Origin: Paracoccaceae bacterium
GTDB lineage: Bacteria; Pseudomonadota; Alphaproteobacteria; Rhodobacterales; Rhodobacteraceae
Length of the DNA: 38,864 bases
NCBI GenBank assembly: GCA_030066855.1
Contig: JASJAU010000035.1
Span: 1-38,864 of the forward strand
Direction of reading: 5' to 3'
The position numbers and the translations under genes are program-made. Shown here piece after piece: positions 1 to 8,573 of this stretch (its first letter is position 1; each line of letters starts with the position of its first letter). The notes under the pieces were generated by a model. The model had not been told where the DNA came from, did not search any database, and was given only the letters and a program-made list of their open reading frames with translations.

Positions 1-705
1 CGCCAGAACATTCGCCACGATCGGCACCTTCGGCGCCGCGACCTCGACTTCCGCGAGGGCCTCCGCCATCACATCGGCCGCAGGCGCCATCAGGCGCGAA
101 TGGAAAGGCGCAGACACCGGCAGCATCAGCGCCCGCTTCGCCCCCCGCTCCTTGGCCACCGCCGCCGCGCGCTCCACCGCCGCCTTGTGGCCGGAGACCA
201 CCACCTGCGCCGGATCGTTGTCATTGGCGGCCGTGCAGACCTCGCCCTCCGCCGCACCTGCGGCCAGCGCTGTCACAGCGTCGATGTCCAGCCCGAGGAT
301 GGCCGCCATCGCGCCCTCGCCGACCGGCACAGCCGCCTGCATCGCCTGGCCGCGACGCCGCAAGAGCCGAGCCGCATCCGCGACAGTAAACATGCCCGCC
401 GCGCAAAGCGCCGAGTACTCGCCAAGCGAATGGCCCGCGACGTATGACACCCCGTCCATTGCGACGCCCTCAGCTTCCAACGCGCGAACGACAGCCATCG
501 AGGTCGCCATCAACGCCGGCTGCGCGTTCTCTGTCAGCGTCAATTCCGCCTGATCGCCCTCCCAGATGAGCGCGGAGAGCTTTTCACCCAGCGCCTCGTC
601 CACCTCATCGAAAACCGCCCGCGCAGCCGGATAGGCCTCCGCAAGATCGCGGCCCATGCCGATGGTCTGCGCGCCCTGCCCGGGAAATACAAATGCCAGG
701 CTCAT
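1..705 (-). CDS. fabD: Malonyl-CoA:ACP transacylase FabD (3' end outside window)
   Basis: Transfers malonyl from CoA to acyl carrier protein, supplying the extender for cytosolic type II fatty acid synthesis. The reading frame runs from an ATG at 705 to the window edge and gives the first 235 of about 310 residues. It opens with MSLAFVFPGQGAQ, the usual FabD N-terminus. The nucleophile motif GHSLGE puts the serine at residue 93, and the catalytic histidine is at residue 202 in APFHSRLM. A strong ribosome site (GGGGAGGGG) lies just before the ATG. The gene follows an AcuI-type oxidoreductase on the same strand with a 41-base gap, so the two may be co-transcribed. Truncation is only by the window end. 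Confidence 0.96.
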   Translation of the reverse strand, partial: MSLAFVFPGQGAQTIGMGRDLAEAYPAARAVFDEVDEALGEKLSALIWEGDQAELTLTENAQPALMATSMAVVRALEAEGVAMDGVSYVAGHSLGEYSALCAAGMFTVADAARLLRRRGQAMQAAVPVGEGAMAAILGLDIDAVTALAAGAAEGEVCTAANDNDPAQVVVSGHKAAVERAAAVAKERGAKRALMLPVSAPFHSRLMAPAADVMAEALAEVEVAAPKVPIVANVLA

Positions 706-746
706 GCCGCCCCTCCCCTTTGTTATTCTTGGTGCTGCCGTCCCGC

Positions 747-1736
747 TCAGGCGGTTACATCCACCACGACCCGACCTTTGACCTGACCTTTCAGGATATC
801 AGCGCCAAGCGCCGGCAGGTCGCCGAGACCGGCGGGCTGGATCATCGCTTCCAGCTTGTCCATTGGCAGATCCCGCGCCACACGCTCCCAGGCCCGAAGC
901 CGGTTCTCGTAGGGCTGCATCACCGAGTCGATGCCAAGGAGGCTCACGCCCCGAAGCAAGAAAGGGATCACTGTCGCTGGCAGCCCGGCGCCGCCGGCCA
1001 GGCCCACCGCCGCGACCGACGCGCCGTATTTCATCTGCCCCAAAACCCGCGCCAGCATCGCGCCGCCGACCGCGTCGACGCAGCCAGCCCACGTCTCGCT
1101 CTCCAAAGGCCGCTTCACCGTCTCCGCAAGCTCCTCACGCGGAACGATCCGGCTCGCACCGAGGCCCGTCAGATAATCGGCCGTCTCAGGCCGCCCCGTA
1201 ACCGCTGCGACCTCGTAGCCCAGATTGGCCAGGATCGCCGTCGCCACCGACCCAACGCCGCCCGCCGCGCCTGTCACGAGCACCTCGCCCTGACCTGGTG
1301 CCATCCCGTGATCCTCCAGCGCCATCACCGCCAGCATCGCAGTGAACCCCGCCGTGCCGACGGCCATCGCCTGCCGCGTGGTGAGCCCCTCGGGCAAAGG
1401 CACCAGCCAGTCCGCCTTGACCCGCGCTTTCTCGGCGTAACCGCCCCAATACGCCTCGCCAACGCGCCAGCCGGTCAGCACTACCTTGTCGCCCGGCGCA
1501 TGGCGCGGATCGTCCGACGCTTCGACTGTCCCCGCGAAGTCGATGCCCGGCACATGCGGATAATTGCGCACCAGACCGCCTCCCGGCCCGACGCAGAGCC
1601 CGTCCTTGTAGTTCACCGTCGAGAATTCCACCGCCACCGTCACCTCGCCCTCGGGCAGGCGATCCTCGCCGATCTCCTGGACCGAGGCGCTAGTCTTGCC
1701 GTCCTCGTCCTTTTCGACAATCAATGCTCTGAACAT
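747..1736 (-). CDS. acuI: AcuI/YhdH-type acryloyl-CoA reductase (MDR family oxidoreductase)
   Basis: Medium-chain dehydrogenase/reductase without zinc ligands, 329 residues, resembling the YhdH/YhfP/AcuI group. Members reduce acryloyl-CoA to propionyl-CoA with NADPH; in marine Rhodobacteraceae this detoxifies acrylate from dimethylsulfoniopropionate breakdown. Visible features are the N-terminal GroES-like part (VNYKDGLCVGPGG, PGIDFAGTV) and the nucleotide-binding TGAAGGVGSVA near the middle. The frame is open further upstream to 1850, but the ATG at 1736 (MFRALIVEKD) matches the family N-terminus and is preceded by AAAGGACC. It is upstream of fabD on the same strand. Family assignment is firm; the exact substrate is inferred. 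Confidence 0.88.
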   Translation of the reverse strand: MFRALIVEKDEDGKTSASVQEIGEDRLPEGEVTVAVEFSTVNYKDGLCVGPGGGLVRNYPHVPGIDFAGTVEASDDPRHAPGDKVVLTGWRVGEAYWGGYAEKARVKADWLVPLPEGLTTRQAMAVGTAGFTAMLAVMALEDHGMAPGQGEVLVTGAAGGVGSVATAILANLGYEVAAVTGRPETADYLTGLGASRIVPREELAETVKRPLESETWAGCVDAVGGAMLARVLGQMKYGASVAAVGLAGGAGLPATVIPFLLRGVSLLGIDSVMQPYENRLRAWERVARDLPMDKLEAMIQPAGLGDLPALGADILKGQVKGRVVVDVTA

Positions 1737-1842
1737 CGGCGGGGTCCTTTCTGTCAAGCGGCGATCCAAAGCGCTTCGCACGGTATCGCCTTTGTCGCGT
1801 TGTTGAATGGCGGCATATCCGCAGCCAACCCCATGAGCAACC

Positions 1843-2349
1843 TCACGCATCCTCCGGCAAGATGAAAAGATCGGTGTCGCTCGGACGCGCTCCAGCGGCG
1901 GTCAGCATCGCATGGACCTGTCCCCGGTGGTGCGTCTGATGGTTGAAGAAATGCGCGATGCAGAAGGCAAGCGGTTTCGAGACCTCACGCCCGATCGCGC
2001 CTGAGAACCATGTCAAATCACCCGAAAGTCGCTCCTCATCCATCGCGTCGGCCCATGCGACGATCCTGTCGTCCGCCTCGCGTCGCCCTGCGGAAAGCGC
2101 ATTCCAATCGCCAACCCATTCCGCGCTTCCGGGAATGCCGACCTCTGGCTTGGCCCAATCCGCGAACCTGCTCATCCAGATTGTATCGCCCCAGAGCAAA
2201 TGGCTGAGCGTGCCGTGGATCGATCCAAAGAAAGCGCCCCGGTCCTCCCGCCGCGCCGTGTCTTCCAACCCGTCCGCCGCTTCGAACAAAGACTGGTTCT
2301 GCCAGCGGTTGTACCGCGCCATCGTGCGAACGAATTCCGATGTGATCAT
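1843..2349 (-). CDS. DinB-family protein
   Basis: A 168-residue protein of the DinB/YfiT-like four-helix-bundle family, metal-binding proteins often linked to bacillithiol or mycothiol transferases in Gram-positives but of unknown substrate in alphaproteobacteria. The start MITSEFVRTMARYNRWQN is typical, and three candidate metal-binding histidines are visible: one in GTLSHLLWGD and two within HFFNHQTHHRGQ. The frame is open ten codons further upstream, but the ATG at 2349 has an excellent ribosome site (GGAGGAGG). It lies about 106 bases upstream of acuI on the same strand. Function is not known. Confidence 0.88.
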   Translation of the reverse strand: MITSEFVRTMARYNRWQNQSLFEAADGLEDTARREDRGAFFGSIHGTLSHLLWGDTIWMSRFADWAKPEVGIPGSAEWVGDWNALSAGRREADDRIVAWADAMDEERLSGDLTWFSGAIGREVSKPLAFCIAHFFNHQTHHRGQVHAMLTAAGARPSDTDLFILPEDA

Positions 2350-2464
2350 CTGCCTGCCCTCCTCCCGCCTTGTCGCCACGCATCGGCAACAAGGTCAAGA
2401 CAGCGTTCCGTGATCCAAACCGGGCGCGCCAACGTTTAAGGTTCGACACTCACGGAGCAGTTCC

Positions 2465-2833
2465 ATGTTCGACACTCTGAATATTCTCCTGGCGCTGACC
2501 AGCGTCGGACTTGGCGCCATCGGATGGCTGGCGCCCGCCTACACCATGCGCGTACTCGACCTGCAGACGGCGGGCTCCACGATGGGCACCAGCGAAATCC
2601 GGGCCGCCTCTGGCGCCCTCTTCATCGGCCTCGGCCTCGGCGCGATCGCGATCGGCTCGCCAGCGGCTTACGCCATGGTCGGCTTCGCCTGGGCCGGCGC
2701 CGCGATCGGTCGCGTCACCTCGCTTGCCGTTGACGAAGCGCCCACACGCCGCACCTGGGGCTTCGCTCTGACCGAAATCGCGGTCGCGGCGCTCCTCCTT
2801 GCGCTGAACCTGCCCGCGCTTATGGGCGCCTGA
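2465..2833 (+). CDS. DUF4345-type small membrane protein
   Basis: A 122-residue, very hydrophobic protein with about four transmembrane segments (roughly residues 5-25, 45-65, 68-88 and 98-118). The segment SEIRAASGALFIGLGLG between the first two helices resembles the core of the DUF4345 family. Role unknown; likely inner membrane. It is divergent from the DinB gene and ends just before the tmRNA promoter. GGAG lies ten bases before the ATG. Confidence 0.75.
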   Translation: MFDTLNILLALTSVGLGAIGWLAPAYTMRVLDLQTAGSTMGTSEIRAASGALFIGLGLGAIAIGSPAAYAMVGFAWAGAAIGRVTSLAVDEAPTRRTWGFALTEIAVAALLLALNLPALMGA

Positions 2834-2847
2834 GAGACCGATCCCTC

Positions 2848-2876
2848 TTCCAAAACGCGCCTCAAGCCCATATATT
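2848..2876 (+). promoter_or_regulatory. Candidate promoter of ssrA
   Basis: A -10 box TATATT at 2871-2876 lies 17 bases after a weak -35 TTCCAA at 2848-2853. Transcription would start near 2883, which fits the expected 5' end of the roughly 80-nucleotide acceptor piece of a permuted tmRNA. The -10 is good and the -35 poor. Confidence 0.45.
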
Positions 2877-2879
2877 CAA

Positions 2880-3195
2880 ACCGTTCCGGCAACGGGACTA
2901 TGGACATAAACGCGCTCGCAATAAGCGGATCGGACCCGGGGGCGGTACCCGGCGGCTCCACCAAAATCCTTCGTTTGGGGATCATGGGGCCGAAATAGGA
3001 TCGACGGACGTCTAAAGGGGTAGCTTTGTCTCGGTGAGGCACCACCGTTATCGGTCCATCTAAGCTAGTTGCAAACGACAACAAAGCTCCGGTCGCTCTC
3101 GCTGCGTAAGCAGTGCGAAACACCGAAATCTAAGCCCTTAGGCTTTGCAGCTTAAGGCGGGGTTCGCAGGCACCTGGCAACAGAAGCCTGCACTT
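2880..3195 (+). ncRNA. ssrA: Circularly permuted two-piece tmRNA (ssrA)
   Basis: Rescues stalled ribosomes by acting as a tRNA-Ala mimic and then as a short message. The gene is permuted as in other alphaproteobacteria. The acceptor piece comes first: a T-arm-like CCGGG/CCCGG hairpin followed by CGGCTCCACCA ending at 2963. After a short spacer (2964-2985) the coding piece begins with GGGGCCG at 2986-2992, which pairs over seven positions with CGGCTCC before the CCA. The coding piece carries the tag frame at 3071-3109, then pseudoknot-like sequence, and ends in a GCAGGC...GCCTGC hairpin near 3191. From 2986 this gives about 210 nucleotides, as expected. Outer ends are approximate to about ten bases. 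sspB lies directly downstream. Confidence 0.95.
3071..3109 (+). other. tmRNA tag-peptide reading frame
   Basis: The resume codon GCA at 3071 begins a 12-residue tag, ANDNKAPVALAA, closed by TAA at 3107-3109. In the Caulobacter system the N-terminal ANDN part is the SspB-binding element and the C-terminal LAA is read by ClpX. The K-A-P-V-A-L middle resembles tags of Rhodobacter relatives. Confidence 0.95.
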
Positions 3196-3324
3196 CCAGT
3201 TTCCTGCCTCGAGAACGCCGCCGGGCCGCTAGCGGCGGAAACGCATTGTCGACGCCCGCCGCCTGTTGCCTTCTTCCTTTTGACCCCGAATCTTCTATGC
3301 TGGCAGCAGAGCAGAGGAACAGGA

Positions 3325-3792
3325 ATGACGCGCTCGATCGACTACGGCAACCTGATGCATCAGGCCATGCGCAGCCTGATCCAAACCGTGTTGACTGACG
3401 TCGCCGAAAACGGTCTTCCCGGTCAGCACCATTTCTTCATTACTTTCGACACCATGCACCCCGACGTTGAAATCGCGGATTGGCTGTCGGACCGCTATCC
3501 CGAAGAGATGACCGTCGTAATGCAGCACTGGTTCGACGGGTTGGACGTGAGCGACGAGGGCTTCGCCGTCACCCTGAATTTCGGCGATTCGCCCGAGCCC
3601 CTGTTCATCCCTTACGACGCGATCAAAACCTTCGTCGATCCCTCGGTCGAGTTCGGGCTCCGGTTCGAAACCCAGGATGACGACGACGAAGACGTCGCGC
3701 CGGCGACGCCCACGCTGACTGAAGCCGAACCGCCCGCCGAAAAAGGCAAAGGCGACGCCGAGATCGTCAGCCTCGACCGCTTTAGAAAGTAG
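3325..3792 (+). CDS. sspB: ClpXP adaptor protein SspB (alpha-proteobacterial type)
   Basis: Binds tmRNA-tagged proteins and tethers them to the ClpXP protease in the cytosol. The 155-residue protein has the SspB fold in about residues 5-115 (IDYGNLMHQAMRSLI, then HHFFITFDT and the conserved FVDPSVEFGLRF). An acidic, proline-rich linker follows, and the tail EIVSLDRFRK is the ClpX-tethering motif typical of alpha SspB. The frame stays open back to 3145, inside the tmRNA, but the ATG at 3325 follows AGGAACAGGA and matches the family N-terminus. Its position right after ssrA places tag and adaptor together. Confidence 0.95.
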   Translation: MTRSIDYGNLMHQAMRSLIQTVLTDVAENGLPGQHHFFITFDTMHPDVEIADWLSDRYPEEMTVVMQHWFDGLDVSDEGFAVTLNFGDSPEPLFIPYDAIKTFVDPSVEFGLRFETQDDDDEDVAPATPTLTEAEPPAEKGKGDAEIVSLDRFRK

Positions 3793-3885
3793 GCTTCGGC
3801 CCCATTCCGGCCCTGCGGGCTGCCGTTTTTCGCCATATTCCACCGCCAAATTGAACCTCGCAATTACAAGCAGGCGGCCGGTTCA

Positions 3886-4470
3886 ATGTTTTTTCGCGAC
3901 CTGAGACCTAAAACAGATGTCACGCTGACGGTCACGCTCGTACGTGTGCATCTGCCCGTGCGCCTTGGCCACCGCGACGCGGAAACGAGCTTTGCCGAAC
4001 CGCTCGCCCGGCGCCTCGCCGCCGCCGGTCTCGGGGTCGTCACAGGCTGCGCGGCCTTCGAAAACGCGCCGGCCGATGTCTTCGGCATCGATCTGCATCT
4101 CGGCATGACCGACGCTTCCAAACCCAAGCTCGAGCTGGTGGCGCGAATTCTCGAAGACCTCCAGGCGCCCTTCGGCTCCTCGATACGGCTCGCCGAGGGT
4201 GGCCAGCCTATCGTCTTCGGCGTGACGGAAGGGCTTGAGCTCTCGCTCTCCTCCGAGCACGCGCCGGATTCCGACAGCCGCCGCCGCCTGGCCAAGGCCT
4301 GCGCGACCGCACTGGAGAACGAGGGCGTCTTTCGCGGATGGGTTCAGCGGGGCGGGAGCACCGTGTTCTTTTTCTACGGCGCCGATTTCGCCCGGATGCG
4401 CGAGCGCGTCGCCGAGTTGATCCGGTCGAATCCCCGCTTCCGGTCCGCCTCGGCCCGGCGCATGGCCTGA
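3886..4470 (+). CDS. Conserved hypothetical protein upstream of fumC
   Basis: A 194-residue soluble protein that I do not recognise. There is no signal peptide or membrane segment. It has mixed alpha/beta character, with segments such as EPLARRLAAAGLGVVTG, PKLELVARILEDLQAPFG and a hydrophobic strand STVFFFYGADF near residues 155-165, and an Arg-rich tail. No catalytic motif stands out. The ribosome site is weak (AGGCGG 12 bases before the ATG). It sits between sspB and fumC on the same strand. Codon use resembles the neighbours, which argues that it is a real gene. Confidence 0.7.
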   Translation: MFFRDLRPKTDVTLTVTLVRVHLPVRLGHRDAETSFAEPLARRLAAAGLGVVTGCAAFENAPADVFGIDLHLGMTDASKPKLELVARILEDLQAPFGSSIRLAEGGQPIVFGVTEGLELSLSSEHAPDSDSRRRLAKACATALENEGVFRGWVQRGGSTVFFFYGADFARMRERVAELIRSNPRFRSASARRMA

Positions 4471-4487
4471 AAGGCCATCCCGCCCGA

Positions 4488-4516
4488 TTGCGCCCCAAGC
4501 CCCCGTTGCCTATAGC
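4488..4516 (+). promoter_or_regulatory. Candidate sigma-70 promoter of fumC
   Basis: TTGCGC at 4488-4493 and TATAGC at 4511-4516 are separated by 17 bases, about 37 bases before the fumC ATG. Both boxes match reasonably for a GC-rich alphaproteobacterium. Confidence 0.45.
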
Positions 4517-4552
4517 TTTCCCCGCGTGACCCCATGCGAGGAGAGCTGAGCC

Positions 4553-5944
4553 ATGACCGATACCCGCACCGAGACCGACAGCTTCGGCCCGCTTGAAGTT
4601 CCCGCCGACAAGTACTGGGGCGCCCAGACCCAGCGCAGCTTGATGAACTTCCCCATCGGCTGGGAGAGGCAGCCGGTCGCCGTGGTGCGCGCTCTCGGCG
4701 TGATCAAGCAGGCTTGCGCCGAGGCCAACAAGGCCGCCGGCGCGCTTGACGCCGGCAAAGCTGACGCGATGATTCAGGCGGCATCCGAGGTAGTCTCGGG
4801 CGATCTCGACGAGCACTTCCCTCTCGTCGTCTGGCAGACCGGCTCGGGCACCCAGTCCAACATGAACGCCAACGAGGTGATCGCGAACCGCGCGATTGAG
4901 ATTCTGGGCGGGGTAATCGGCTCAAAAGACCCGGTTCACCCGAACGATCACTGCAACATGGGCCAGTCGTCGAACGATACCTTCCCGACGGCGATGCACA
5001 TCGCCACGGCCATGACCGCGCGGGACGTGCTGCTTCCGGGTCTGAAGAAACTCCACCAATCCCTTGAAGCCAAAGTCAAAGAATTCGACGGCATCATAAA
5101 GATCGGCCGTACCCACACGATGGACGCGACGCCGCTGACACTGGCGCAGGAGTTCTCCGGCTACGCCCACCAGCTTGCCAAGTCGATCGAGCGGGTCGAG
5201 GCGGCGCTTGGAGACATCTACGAGCTGGCCCAGGGCGGCACCGCAGTCGGCACCGGGCTCAACACGCGGCCCGGCTGGGGCGAGGAGGTCGCGGCGAACA
5301 TGGCGCGGATCACCGGCCTGCCCTTTGTCACCGCGCCGAACAAGTTCGAGGCGCTGGCGGCCCATGATGCCATGGTCGCCATGTCGGGCGCGCTCAAAGC
5401 CGCGGCCGCCAGCATGTTCAAGGTGGCGAACGACATCCGCTTACTGGGCTCAGGCCCGCGCTGCGGACTTTACGAACTCCTTCTGCCCGAGAACGAGCCC
5501 GGCTCCTCCATCATGCCCGGCAAGGTCAACCCGACCCAGTGCGAGGCGATGACCCAGGTCTGCGCCCATGTCATCGGAAACGACGCCGCCGTGGGCTTCG
5601 CCGGCAGCCAGGGGCATTTCGAGCTGAACGTCTACAAACCAATGATGGCCTATAACGTGTTGCAATCCATGCAGCTTCTGGGCGACGCGGCCTCGGCCTT
5701 TACCGACAACTGCGTCTCCGGCATCCGCGCCAACACCGACCGGATCGACAAGCTGATGCGCGAATCGTTGATGCTGGTCACCGCGCTGGCGCCCACGATC
5801 GGCTACGACAACGCGACGACAGTGGCCAAGACGGCGCATAAGAACGGGACGACGCTGAAGGAGGAGGCCATCGCGCTCGGCTTCGTCGATGAGGTGACCT
5901 TCGACGCGGTGGTGCGACCCGAGAAGATGATCGGACCGAAGTGA
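4553..5944 (+). CDS. fumC: Class II fumarate hydratase
   Basis: Interconverts fumarate and malate in the citric acid cycle; iron-independent, oxygen-stable and tetrameric. The protein has 463 residues, the normal length. It opens with [26 protein letters not shown] and carries the signature [11 protein letters not shown] with the catalytic serine region at residues 318-319, plus [15 protein letters not shown] and [19 protein letters not shown]. The ribosome site GAGGAGAG precedes the ATG. The stop codon overlaps the GTG start of the DUF4169 gene, so at least three genes form one transcription unit. Confidence 0.98.
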   Translation: MTDTRTETDSFGPLEVPADKYWGAQTQRSLMNFPIGWERQPVAVVRALGVIKQACAEANKAAGALDAGKADAMIQAASEVVSGDLDEHFPLVVWQTGSGTQSNMNANEVIANRAIEILGGVIGSKDPVHPNDHCNMGQSSNDTFPTAMHIATAMTARDVLLPGLKKLHQSLEAKVKEFDGIIKIGRTHTMDATPLTLAQEFSGYAHQLAKSIERVEAALGDIYELAQGGTAVGTGLNTRPGWGEEVAANMARITGLPFVTAPNKFEALAAHDAMVAMSGALKAAAASMFKVANDIRLLGSGPRCGLYELLLPENEPGSSIMPGKVNPTQCEAMTQVCAHVIGNDAAVGFAGSQGHFELNVYKPMMAYNVLQSMQLLGDAASAFTDNCVSGIRANTDRIDKLMRESLMLVTALAPTIGYDNATTVAKTAHKNGTTLKEEAIALGFVDEVTFDAVVRPEKMIGPK

Positions 5945-6117
5945 GCGGAAAGCCCGTCAACCTGAACCGCGCCCGGAAGGAGCGCATGCGGGCCGAGGCC
6001 AAGCGCCAGGCCGACGCGAATGCGGTCAAGTTCGGGCGGACCAAGGCAGAGAAGCGGTTGGACGAAGCGCGCACTGACGAGGCGGCTCGCAAACTCGACC
6101 AGCACAGGCGGGAATGA
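5941..6117 (+). CDS. DUF4169 family small protein
   Basis: A 58-residue, strongly basic and charged protein ([18 protein letters not shown]..., then [19 protein letters not shown]), matching the DUF4169 family found after fumC in Rhodobacterales. It starts with GTG at 5941, overlapping the fumC stop, and ends in TGA overlapping the next ATG (ATGA). This tight coupling at both ends supports translation. Probably one long helix. Function unknown. Confidence 0.85.
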   Translation: MSGKPVNLNRARKERMRAEAKRQADANAVKFGRTKAEKRLDEARTDEAARKLDQHRRE

Positions 6118-6332
6118 GCCGCCCGGCCAAAAGGTCCCTGACCATACGGGGACATCGCACCTCGGTGTCGCTTGAAGACCCGTTCTGGGAGGCGTTTCGC
6201 GTGATCGCGGCGGAGCGCGGCCAGGGCTTAAACGAACTCGCCACCGAGATTGACGCGGCGCGGGGCACCTCGAGCGGGTTGGCCTCGGCGATCCGCGTGT
6301 TCATTCTGGAGCACTATAGAGGCGGCGACTAG
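6114..6332 (+). CDS. Ribbon-helix-helix domain protein
   Basis: A 72-residue protein of the RHH_4 type, small DNA-binding proteins that act as dimers. The strand segment KRSLTIRGHRTSVSLEDPFW is followed by two helices (EAFRVIAAERGQGLNELATEI and the SGLASAIRVFILEHY region). Translation is coupled to DUF4169 by an ATGA overlap. It might regulate its own operon, but no operator was identified. It ends seven bases from the convergent membrane-protein gene. Confidence 0.82.
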   Translation: MSRPAKRSLTIRGHRTSVSLEDPFWEAFRVIAAERGQGLNELATEIDAARGTSSGLASAIRVFILEHYRGGD

Positions 6333-6338
6333 AACCGC

Positions 6339-7619
6339 TTACCTTACGACCGAAGTGAATCGCGACACCTCGACGTCAATCCGGTTGACCGAAGACCGCC
6401 GCCCTCGGAACCGCTGACCCAACGTTCTCGGCCCGGCCGTAATCCGGAAAAAATCGTACTCCCCGGGCGAGTCGAACGCGCAAAGGTACTGCCTGTGAAG
6501 TTCCTGATACCTGCCCTTCAGCGCGGACCGGCATGCGGGCGACAAGGTCTCCGAGAACGCCGCCGACAGTATGAGCGGCCATTGCTTCATCCCACCCGGC
6601 GCGACGCCCGACACCGCAACGGGGTCTGTGAGCGCGAAGGAGCACGGGTCGCCATGCGCTGAGACATCGATCCAGGTGATCTCCTGCGCGATCGAAACCT
6701 TGCGCAAATCCGCCCGCAGGCGCCGCGCGCGTGGGAGGAAACTGGTGAGCGGGATGGTCTGCCCGAGCGTTAGAAGCGAGAGCGCCGGGCCCTTCGGTCG
6801 AAGCACGTCCCGGCGCAAGAGGTCGGAGACGACCGAAACGGCGAATTGCGCGCCGGAGGAATGACCGATGACCAGCACCTCCTCGACGTCCTCGCGGAGC
6901 GCCATTTCGATCCGGTGCCGGAATTCATATAACCGCGCCTCGACCTCGACCCCGTATGCGCCCTCGCTCGCGGCGAGGAACCCCAAGTCGTGCATGCGGT
7001 GAAAGACCCGGAACTGCCCGTCCCTGGCCTTCAGCCATCTGAGCTGCACTACCACGAAAGGCAGGAAGATCGACCAGAAGACCGCGCCAGAGACCAACAC
7101 CTCCGCCCAGGCCGGCGCCCTTTGCTCCATCAGCGCGAGCGCCGCCTGCCCGCCCTCGATCACGATCAGCACCGCCAGACTCGCCGCGATCACGCCACCG
7201 ATGAGCGCGAGCGCGAAGAACGCCGCCAGCATGGCGATCGGATAGAATGCCGTCCCGGCGCCCCGGCGCGAAAGCCAGGCGAGCCGCCTGAGCGTCCCCG
7301 TCGAGAGGTAAAGCCAAAGCGTCTGCAGCATCAGCTTGTAGCTGTCCCAGACTCCCGCGTTGGCCGCCTTCGGAACAAGATCGTCCCAGGTCAGCACGTC
7401 GACGCGAGAGATCGTCTCTGCCCCTTCCAGCCGCCCCCGCGCGCGCCAGCCGGGGCCGAAGCGCTCGCGCTTGACGTCGACGCGGTAGCCGGACAGGTCG
7501 CCCTGCCGCGAGCCTTCACGCTTGTAGAGATCGCGGAAGTCTTCAGGCGCAAAGCCGTCGTTACCGGGAATGAGGAAGACCCGGCGCTTTCGAACGCGAG
7601 ATTTCCCCCTTGGCAACAT
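6339..7619 (-). CDS. Membrane protein with a GHSSG alpha/beta-hydrolase-like motif
   Basis: A 426-residue protein that I cannot assign to a named family. The N-terminal part begins KRRVFLIPGNDG, like the first strand of an alpha/beta-hydrolase. Two long hydrophobic stretches follow at about residues 124-154 and 174-193, suggesting two or three membrane passes. After them comes VEEVLVIGHSSGAQFAVSV, with a GxSxG elbow at residues 252-256 (Ser254). No clear catalytic acid/histidine pair can be named by eye. The frame extends to a TTG at 7628, but ATG 7619 is preferred; neither has a good ribosome site. It is convergent with the RHH gene. Confidence 0.75.
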   Translation of the reverse strand: MLPRGKSRVRKRRVFLIPGNDGFAPEDFRDLYKREGSRQGDLSGYRVDVKRERFGPGWRARGRLEGAETISRVDVLTWDDLVPKAANAGVWDSYKLMLQTLWLYLSTGTLRRLAWLSRRGAGTAFYPIAMLAAFFALALIGGVIAASLAVLIVIEGGQAALALMEQRAPAWAEVLVSGAVFWSIFLPFVVVQLRWLKARDGQFRVFHRMHDLGFLAASEGAYGVEVEARLYEFRHRIEMALREDVEEVLVIGHSSGAQFAVSVVSDLLRRDVLRPKGPALSLLTLGQTIPLTSFLPRARRLRADLRKVSIAQEITWIDVSAHGDPCSFALTDPVAVSGVAPGGMKQWPLILSAAFSETLSPACRSALKGRYQELHRQYLCAFDSPGEYDFFRITAGPRTLGQRFRGRRSSVNRIDVEVSRFTSVVR

Positions 7620-7723
7620 GCGGCGCAAGCTAGCGGAAGGGCGATCGCGGACAAAGCGTTTCTTTGGCCAATTTTTCGTAATTTTCCGAATGGTTTAGGG
7701 ATCGGAAACAATCCCGGATCCGG

Positions 7724-8479
7724 CTACCCGAATTCTTGCAGGACCGGAAACTGTTCATTCAGCCACCAGGCGAAATCCGTGAAGCTGCCCGTGAGCATGA
7801 GAAGCCCGACGGTCCAGAGAAGCAGCCCCATCAGCCGTTCGATTCGCTCCATATGCCGCCGCATCCAAACCATCAGCCCGGTAAGCGAGGGGAAGAATGC
7901 CGCCACCAGAAGAAACGGTATGCCCAGCCCGGCCGCGTAGGCCGCCAGCAGCGTCGTGCCCCGCGCGACATCGGCCTCCGATGCAGCGATAGCCAGGATC
8001 GAGCCCAGGATCGGGCCGATGCAGGGTGTCCATCCGAAGGCGAAGGCCAGCCCCAGCACATAGGCACCCACGGCCGAGCCGCCCCGGTCGCCCCCTTCCA
8101 TCCTGAGCTCCCGGTCCATGAAGCCGATCCGGTAGACACCCACGAAATGCGCCCCAAAAACCATGATCACAACGCCAGCGGCGATCACGAACCAGTCCTG
8201 GTTCGACAGGAAAAAGCGTCCGAAGGCTGAGGCGGTGAAGCCGAGGAATAGGAAGACGGTCGAGAGGCCGAGGACGAAAAACAGCGCCGAGCCCATCGCC
8301 CGGCGGCGTTTCGCGCCCGCGCCCTCCTCCATATCGGTCACCGTGATCCCGCTCATGTAAGCCAGGTACGGCGGCACAATGGGCAAGACGCAGGGGCTGA
8401 GGAACGACAGCACGCCGGCGGCGACCGCGATGCTCATCGCGGTCAGAAGACTGGCGTCGAAGATGTCGATTCCAAACAT
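7724..8479 (-). CDS. ccdA: CcdA-type thiol-disulfide membrane transporter
   Basis: Moves reducing power from cytosolic thioredoxin across the inner membrane, for cytochrome c maturation or periplasmic thiol repair. The 251-residue protein has about six transmembrane helices. The two redox cysteines sit in the expected proline contexts: Cys30 in SFLSPCVLPIVPP and Cys153 in GWTPCIGPILGS. This is the small CcdA form without the periplasmic DsbD domains. It is divergent from the tusA-like gene; the 94-base gap must hold both promoters. No cytochrome c maturation genes are adjacent. Confidence 0.92.
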   Translation of the reverse strand: MFGIDIFDASLLTAMSIAVAAGVLSFLSPCVLPIVPPYLAYMSGITVTDMEEGAGAKRRRAMGSALFFVLGLSTVFLFLGFTASAFGRFFLSNQDWFVIAAGVVIMVFGAHFVGVYRIGFMDRELRMEGGDRGGSAVGAYVLGLAFAFGWTPCIGPILGSILAIAASEADVARGTTLLAAYAAGLGIPFLLVAAFFPSLTGLMVWMRRHMERIERLMGLLLWTVGLLMLTGSFTDFAWWLNEQFPVLQEFG

Positions 8480-8573
8480 GCCCCCTACCTATGCAGTCAC
8501 ACGCGCGGCGTCACGACACGGCCGCTCACATCCCGGTGGACAAATTGTAACATGCAACCTAACCGTCGGCGCC

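Noticed and set aside
693-1865. Plus-strand frame of 390 codons opposite acuI
   Set aside because: Arg/His-rich shadow; the minus-strand oxidoreductase explains the region.
3216-3238. Hairpin after ssrA considered as a terminator
   Set aside because: A good GC palindrome but no following T tract, so not listed as an intrinsic terminator.
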